Assembly (NCBI RefSeq): GCF_964340395.1
Contig: NC_135557.1
Coordinates: 2,767,216-2,831,215 of the forward strand
Length of the DNA: 64,000 nt
Direction of reading: 5' to 3'
From: Glandiceps talaboti
Lineage: Eukaryota > Hemichordata > Enteropneusta > Spengelidae
The position numbers and the translations under genes were made by a program. Shown in pieces: positions 61,875-64,000 of the stretch. The first letter of the stretch is position 1. Each line of letters starts with the position of its first letter. Below the pieces are notes generated by a model. That model was not told the origin of the DNA. It saw only the letters and a program-made list of their open reading frames with translations, and did no database searches.

Positions 61875-63097
61875 AGGTTTACGGAGTGTTTTTTGATGAC
61901 CATGTAATTTGTTTTTTCAACATTGACCGTTAGTTTGTTCGCTCCACACCAATCACACACCTTCTGAAAATCTACATTTATGTGGGTAAGATTAATTTCG
62001 TTTCCTTCGATAGATTTGAATAAGTTAGTGTCATCTGCGAAAAGTCGAAACTGGAATGAGTTGGTAGAATTTGCTATGTCGTCGATATATATTAAGAAAA
62101 GAATGGGGCCAAGAATCGATCCTTGTGGGACGCCACATTGAATGTGTTTATAGGGGGATGATACATTGTCAATGGTAACGTATTGCTGTCGGTTTGTGAG
62201 GTAGTTTTTAAACCAATGTAGTGGAATGCCTCTTATGCCATAATGTTCTAATTTATGAATTAAAATGTCGTGGTTTATGGTATCAAATGCTTTCTTTAGG
62301 TCAATGAAAATGGCGAAGGTGATGAATCCATTGTCTAGTTGTTCACTAATATCAGAGACCAGGTCTGCAAGGGCCAATTTTGTGTTATATTTTTTTCGGA
62401 ATCCAAATTGTGTATCTAAAAGAATATGTTTAGTTTCAAGATAATTGATAAACTGTTTATTTACAAGTGACTCTATAATTTTACTAAATGTAGGGAGAAT
62501 TGAGATTGGTCTATAGTTGCTGACGTTGTCAGCTGCACCTTTTTTATAAATTGGCATTATTTTGGCTATTTTTAAAGAATTTGGGACTATTCCTTGGCTC
62601 AGTGTACAATTAATGATGTGTGCAAGAGGACGAGCGATGATATGTGCAGCATGTGTGACAAGTCTTGGGTGAATATTGTCGTATCCAACAGCTTTACGTG
62701 GGTCTAAAGTTTTGATTTCATTTAAAACATCTTGTTCAGAAACAGGGTGGAAGAAGAAAGAGTTGAGATAGTTACCGTCGAGATATTGTGTGAATTTGGT
62801 GGCTGAAGTAATATTTGATGCAAGGCTTGGACCAATGCTTGTGAAAAAGTCGTTAAATTCGTTCGCTATATCAGAACTTTCTGTCAGAGGATCATTGTTG
62901 GGCGTCGTTGAGATCAGTTTGCGTGGGTAGAGTTTGTTAGTCGATTTGTTCAGTACTTCGTTGATCACCTGCCACGTCTTGTTAATATTACCTTGGGCCC
63001 ATCGAAATTTATTGAAATAATAACGTTTCTTTACCGACTTGAGAAGTTTTGTTAGAATATTTCTATATTTTTTTGTACTTAAAGTTATAATTAACAT
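61871..63097 (-). pseudogene. LINE ORF2, reverse transcriptase segment
   Basis: About 400 codons with the reverse-transcriptase blocks in order: NYRPISILPTFSKIIESLVN, GFRKKYNTKLAL, IDLKKAFDTINHDIL, GVPQGSILGPILFLIYIDDI and the catalytic LFADDTNLF. The catalytic Asp pair is intact. The family is the non-LTR CR1/jockey/L2 group; exact clade not resolved. Joined to the endonuclease segment only through a stop codon (TAA at 63117-63119) and a frameshift in an A run near 63078. Confidence 0.88.
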
Positions 63098-63116
63098 TAT
63101 GGGGATTGTTTTTCAT

Positions 63117-64000
63117 TTATGTGAACAACCTATGTTTTGTACGTACTGATTTAAGTAGGCCGTTTGAGAGCCAGGGTTTGCGGATACTATTGGAATGGCG
63201 GGCGGTTTTGGTATGAACGTGATTTGATACGATGTTATAAAATATGTTGTAAAAGGCTTCGTAGGCAATATTTGGGTCTGTGCAGTCATAGACAGGTTGC
63301 CAAGATGTAGCATTCAAGTCAGATAAGAAAGCATCAGGATTATAATTTTTAAAGTTAAGTATTTGGGCTGAGTTTGCTGGTTTCAGTATATGTTTGATGT
63401 GATTGATAATACAAAAGATGGGATAGTGATCTGTGATGTCGGACTGAAGTGTACCACAGTTGATAAAATAGTTAGTGATATTTGTAAGGCAGTGATCAAT
63501 GATTGTACTGGTGTTGTCGGTGATACGGGTAGCGGTATTGATGATCTGGTAGAAATTATAGGAATTTAGAAGAGTATTGTACTGGATAGCAGGTGCGCTG
63601 TCAGTGGAAGTATCAATGTTCACATCACCAAGAATTATGCAGGATTTACCTGAAGCAGACAGCTGGTCAAGACACGATTCAAGACTATGGAGGAATTCAA
63701 GATGTGGTGTGTTGGGTTTTCTGTAATTGACACCTACTATGATTGCTTTGTTATCAATGACAGTTTCTACAAAGATCGATTCACAGTGCATAATGCTGAT
63801 GTTGTCAATACGGGTAAAAGATAGAGAATTGTGAACGTAAAGTACTACTCCCCCACCCCTTGCAATTTCCCGGTTAGAAGTAATGAGTTGATACAATGGC
63901 AAGTTATAAAAAGAAGGATCTGAATTGTGATTTAACCAAGTTTCTGACAAACCAAGAAAATGAAAATTACAATCTAAGATATCTAAGAGAGATACTAGAT
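63117..64000 (-). pseudogene. LINE ORF2, AP-type endonuclease segment, runs off window
   Basis: Open from the window edge to TAA at 63117. Motifs of the apurinic-endonuclease domain: GLSETWLN, ARGGGVVLYVHNSLSF, IVGVNYRKPNTPH, CIILGDVNIDT and DITDHYPIFCII, which carry the catalytic Glu, Asp, Asn and His. The frame upstream of SETWLN (LLDILDCNFHFLG) stays open to position 64000, so the element's 5' part is outside the window. Confidence 0.85.

Overview
This window is nuclear DNA from an animal, most likely a marine invertebrate. The evidence is spliced metazoan genes with GT/AG introns, apurinic-endonuclease non-LTR retrotransposons, a non-autonomous DNA transposon and very heavy minisatellite load. 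I cannot name the species; all homology statements rest on recollection of protein families, not on a search.

Two genes converge tail to tail. On the + strand, two exons (4753-4845 and 6159-6314) encode the C-terminus of NOMO (nodal modulator), an ER membrane protein; the rest lies upstream of the window. On the - strand, a nearly complete PRDM10-type gene runs from about 46.9 kb (possible first exon) to its stop codon at 14452. Eight coding exons join in compatible phases into a predicted 1,345-residue protein: acidic N-terminal region, PR/SET domain split over three exons, fourteen C2H2 zinc fingers and a glutamine-rich tail.

The striking feature is tandem repetition. Roughly half of the window is minisatellite, with units of about 24 to 67 bp. 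Inside PRDM10 the arrays fill introns almost to the splice sites. Three repeats are built from the gene's own exon borders: the 7.9-kb array in intron 6 is bracketed by copies of the exon 6 end and its unit resembles exon 6 sequence, a 50-bp repeat duplicates the acceptor and start codon of coding exon 1, and another repeat duplicates the donor of the same exon. Several arrays have unit lengths divisible by three and give giant open frames on both strands that are not genes.

From about 47 kb to 61 kb I find no host protein gene. This part holds microsatellites, a TTA-flanked inverted-repeat transposon whose empty site survives in a neighbouring duplicate, a 1.2-kb segmental duplication separated by unrelated sequence and a LINE remnant, and a TATA/initiator-like promoter followed by a splice donor near 58.84-58.90 kb. 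A CR1/jockey-group LINE on the - strand, broken by frameshifts, fills 60.9 kb to the window end and continues beyond it.
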